Positions 22,336 to 22,852 of a stretch of 22,852 bases of DNA are shown here, in pieces. This DNA comes from Alphaproteobacteria bacterium (GTDB lineage Bacteria > Pseudomonadota > Alphaproteobacteria > JAEULC01). Location of the stretch: NCBI GenBank assembly GCA_020851015.1, contig JADZDN010000182.1, forward strand, positions 1-22,852. The letters are read 5' to 3'. The translations under genes and the position numbers were made by a program. How positions within the stretch are numbered: position 1 is the stretch's first letter; each line of letters begins with the position of its first letter. The notes below the pieces were generated by a model. It was not told where the DNA came from, made no database searches, and was given only the letters and a program-made list of their open reading frames with translations.

Positions 22336-22852
22336 ATGCAGAAAATCGGCGTCGTCGGCGCCGGGTATTTCGGCAAGCTGCACGCCGCGAAATACGCCGA
22401 AATCGGTCGCGGCCGCCTGGTCGCCGTTTGCGATATCGATCGCGAACGGGCGATGGGATGCGCCGCCGCGCATGGCGCCACGCCGGTGTTCGACTACCGC
22501 GACCTGTTCGGCAAGGTCGATGCCGTCAGCATCGTGGTGCCGACCAACGCCCATTTCGACATCGCGCGCGAGTTCCTGCGCCAGGGCATCCACGTCCTGC
22601 TGGAAAAGCCGATCAGCAGCACGCTGGCCGAGGCCGACGAGCTGATCCGCATCGCCAAGGACAAGCGCGTCGTGTTCCAGGTCGGCCACCTGGAGCGCTA
22701 CAACCCGGCGGTGGCCAGCCTGGCCAAGGTGCTGCGCCGGCCGCGCTTCATCGAATGCCAGCGCATCTCGCCGTTCAAGCTGCGTGGCACCGACATCAAC
22801 GTCGTGCTCGACCTGATGATCCACGACATCGACCTGGTGCTGAACATCGTCA
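22336..22852 (+). CDS. Gfo/Idh/MocA-family NAD(P)-dependent oxidoreductase, N-terminal part
   Basis: The first 172 residues of a Rossmann-fold sugar dehydrogenase; the rest lies past the window end. The dinucleotide site is IGVVGAGYFGKLHA (4-17), with acidic DID (33-35) at the end of the second strand, which favours NAD. EKPIS (90-94) holds the conserved Lys91 and Pro92. HLERYNPAV (118-126), RGTDINVVLDL (150-160) and IHDIDLVL (162-169) follow. This set, with GHxERxNPAV and MIHDIDL, is what I associate with oxidoreductases next to lpx genes, including the UDP-GlcNAc 3-dehydrogenase GnnA. The neighbour msbA supports a lipid A link, but the substrate is not proved, and a general sugar role remains possible. 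The ATG at 22336 has AGGGG about 11 bases upstream. Confidence 0.85.
   Translation, partial: MQKIGVVGAGYFGKLHAAKYAEIGRGRLVAVCDIDRERAMGCAAAHGATPVFDYRDLFGKVDAVSIVVPTNAHFDIAREFLRQGIHVLLEKPISSTLAEADELIRIAKDKRVVFQVGHLERYNPAVASLAKVLRRPRFIECQRISPFKLRGTDINVVLDLMIHDIDLVLNIV

Noticed and set aside
22093..22824. N-terminal extension of the msbA frame across the divergent gene
   Set aside because: The extra 244 residues are antisense to a clear Rossmann-fold coding region; exporter homology begins only near 22071.

Overview
The window is high-GC DNA (the 60 bases from 14101 hold 44 G/C). It is packed with genes whose ends often overlap by four bases and contains no tRNA, rRNA, insertion sequence or CRISPR array. 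The TypA N-terminus, the CTTGAC-type -35 box, the sugar/nucleoside ABC operon and the glycine-zipper surface proteins point to an alphaproteobacterium, probably Rhodospirillales-like. I cannot fix the genus.

Layout. (1) Bases 1-832, minus strand: the N-terminal part of typA/bipA. (2) Bases 1064-2342, plus strand: a more AT-rich two-gene island (28 G/C in the 60 bases from 1501). It holds a predicted polymorphic-toxin-like protein and, overlapping its end, a predicted immunity protein built from two diverged copies of one domain. (3) Bases 8938 down to 2352, minus strand: a BMP-type nucleoside uptake operon (binding protein, double ATPase, two permeases), then a purine nucleoside phosphorylase and a metallophosphoesterase. 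The gap between the binding protein and the ATPase holds two inverted copies of a 40-base palindromic repeat. (4) Bases 9088-10147, plus strand: two paralogous exported glycine-zipper/proline-rich proteins, each followed by a clear hairpin terminator. (5) Bases 10209-11099, minus strand: a CitE-like lyase. (6) Bases 11223-17535, plus strand: a tightly overlapping lipopolysaccharide (LPS) core operon with a GT39-like membrane protein, an anchored endonuclease/exonuclease/phosphatase (EEP) fold protein, waaF, waaC, waaG and waaP. (7) Bases 22092 down to 17501, minus strand: msbA, a PAP2 phosphatase, a family 2 glycosyltransferase and an O-antigen ligase-like protein. (8) Bases 22336-22852, plus strand: the start of a Gfo/Idh/MocA oxidoreductase of a kind I associate with lipid A genes.

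How the genes fit together. Blocks 6-8 form an envelope locus. The heptosyltransferases, glucosyltransferase and heptose kinase build the inner core on lipid A in the cytoplasm. MsbA flips the product. PAP2, GT39-like, EEP and ligase-like proteins could then change or extend it on the periplasmic side. Block 3 reads as import of purine nucleosides followed by phosphorolysis to free base and ribose-1-phosphate.

The least ordinary items are the toxin/immunity island at 1064-2342, the repeat pair inside the nucleoside operon, and the membrane-anchored EEP protein inside the LPS core operon. All functions are read from sequence motifs and memory of families; no database search was run.
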